Below the pieces are notes generated by a model. That model was not told the DNA's origin. It did not search any database and worked only from the letters and a program-made list of their open reading frames with translations. A stretch of 5,422 nt of DNA from an uncultured Oscillibacter sp. (GTDB lineage Bacteria; Bacillota_A; Clostridia; Oscillospirales; Oscillospiraceae): NCBI GenBank assembly GCA_902462475.1, contig CABQCB010000135.1, positions 1-5,422 on the forward strand, given 5' to 3'. Within the stretch, counting starts at the first letter, position 1. Every line of letters starts with the position of its first letter. This document shows, piece after piece, positions 5,033-5,422 of this stretch. A program made the translations under genes and the position numbers.

Positions 5033-5422
5033 TCACTTCATCAGCTCGTACATGACGGCCTTGATGGTGTGCATGCGGTTTTCCGCCTCGTCAAAGACGA
5101 TGGATGCCTCGGACTCGAACACCTCGTCGGTGACCTCCATGGCGTCGCGGCCGAACTTCTCGCCCATTTCCTTGCCCACCTTGGTCTTGTGGTCATGGTA
5201 GGCGGGCAGGCAGTGCATGAACTTGCACTGGGGACCGGCGTTATCCATGAGGGCCTTCGTCACCTGATAGGGAGAGAGGGCCTCGATACGCTCTTTCCAG
5301 ACCTCCACCGGCTCGCCCATGGAGACCCACACGTCCGTGTAGAGCACGTGGGCGCCACGGGTGGCTTCCATGGGGTCCTCGATGAACTCCAGCACGGCGC
5401 CGGTCTCGGCGGCGATGGCCTG
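5033..5422 (-). CDS. argF: Ornithine carbamoyltransferase (C-terminal part, cut by window edge)
   Basis: This cytoplasmic enzyme joins carbamoyl phosphate and ornithine to give citrulline and phosphate (arginine synthesis); the same reaction run in reverse serves arginine-deiminase catabolism. The last 129 residues are visible, out of a usual 310-335, and they are the ornithine-binding half. In order they hold DVWVSMG (fragment residues 30-36, the D-x-x-x-SMG ornithine loop), HCLP (70-73, with the active-site cysteine), and [11 protein letters not shown] near the end (114-124, with the conserved arginine). All key residues are intact. Reading continues upstream past the GTG at 5395 with QAIAAETGA, so that codon is internal, not the start. 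The frame is open at the edge. Whether it is the biosynthetic ArgF or the catabolic ArcB cannot be told without its neighbours; the [23 protein letters not shown] tail (positions 96-118) occurs in both. It ends at the shared bidirectional terminator. Confidence 0.95.
   Translation of the reverse strand, partial: QAIAAETGAVLEFIEDPMEATRGAHVLYTDVWVSMGEPVEVWKERIEALSPYQVTKALMDNAGPQCKFMHCLPAYHDHKTKVGKEMGEKFGRDAMEVTDEVFESEASIVFDEAENRMHTIKAVMYELMK

Noticed and set aside
5033..5395. GTG at 5395 as the start of a short OTCase-like gene
   Set aside because: The frame continues without a stop to the window edge, and the upstream residues (QAIAAETGA) match the family, so it is an internal Val codon of a gene cut by the window.
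1..5422. CRISPR arrays, tRNA/rRNA genes, insertion sequences, phage or defence genes
   Set aside because: No regularly spaced repeats, no tRNA-like cloverleaf or rRNA signature, no transposase motifs and no flanking target duplications were seen. The content is ordinary metabolic, transport and regulatory genes.

Overview
This is a G+C-rich bacterial window (well above 60% G+C by eye, with one AT-rich intergenic island near 3400-3600). It has strong Shine-Dalgarno sequences of the AAGGAGG type and tightly packed genes. The gene content is a TM1266-type 'iron-only hydrogenase system regulator', an MalQ with Firmicute-like neighbours, a membrane-bound XRE regulator and an ornithine carbamoyltransferase. 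Together these suggest a high-G+C anaerobic Clostridia member, such as a gut Oscillospiraceae/Flavonifractor-like organism. The taxonomic call is inference from style and family content only.

Layout. Positions 1-1693 (minus strand, read right to left) hold a three-gene operon: a small TM1266-family ACT-like protein (1436-1693), an NMT1/SsuA-type lipoprotein substrate-binding protein (397-1398), and the N-terminal 121 residues of an SsuC/TauC-type ABC permease (1-365, running off the window edge). Upstream of this operon, 1694-1912 is a gene-free stretch. It carries a candidate sigma-A promoter whose -35 overlaps the malQ stop codon, then a leader of about 160 nt with several stem-loops. The leader ends in an intrinsic terminator only 5 nt before the Shine-Dalgarno of the first gene. 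No room for a promoter is left between terminator and Shine-Dalgarno, so the operon is probably controlled by termination/readthrough in the leader. I match the leader to no riboswitch class I know.

Positions 1909-3384 (minus) hold malQ, a complete 491-aa 4-alpha-glucanotransferase with all three catalytic carboxylates and a near-consensus promoter (TTGACA-N17-TACAAT). Divergent from it across an AT-rich 289-bp intergenic region is a 428-aa XRE-type protein (3674-4960, plus) with an N-terminal DNA-binding domain, one transmembrane helix, and an extracytoplasmic stalk plus domain of unknown function. A perfect 15-bp bidirectional terminator (around 4983-5018) separates it from the convergent C-terminal part of an ornithine carbamoyltransferase gene (5033-5422, minus, partial).

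How they work together: the only clear functional unit is the TM1266 protein plus the NMT1-type importer. malQ (maltodextrin/glycogen metabolism), the membrane XRE protein and the OTCase (arginine/citrulline metabolism) look like independent transcription units. The items most worth pursuing are the leader with its repeat-dense promoter and the coupling of a hydrogenase-associated regulator to an importer of unknown substrate.
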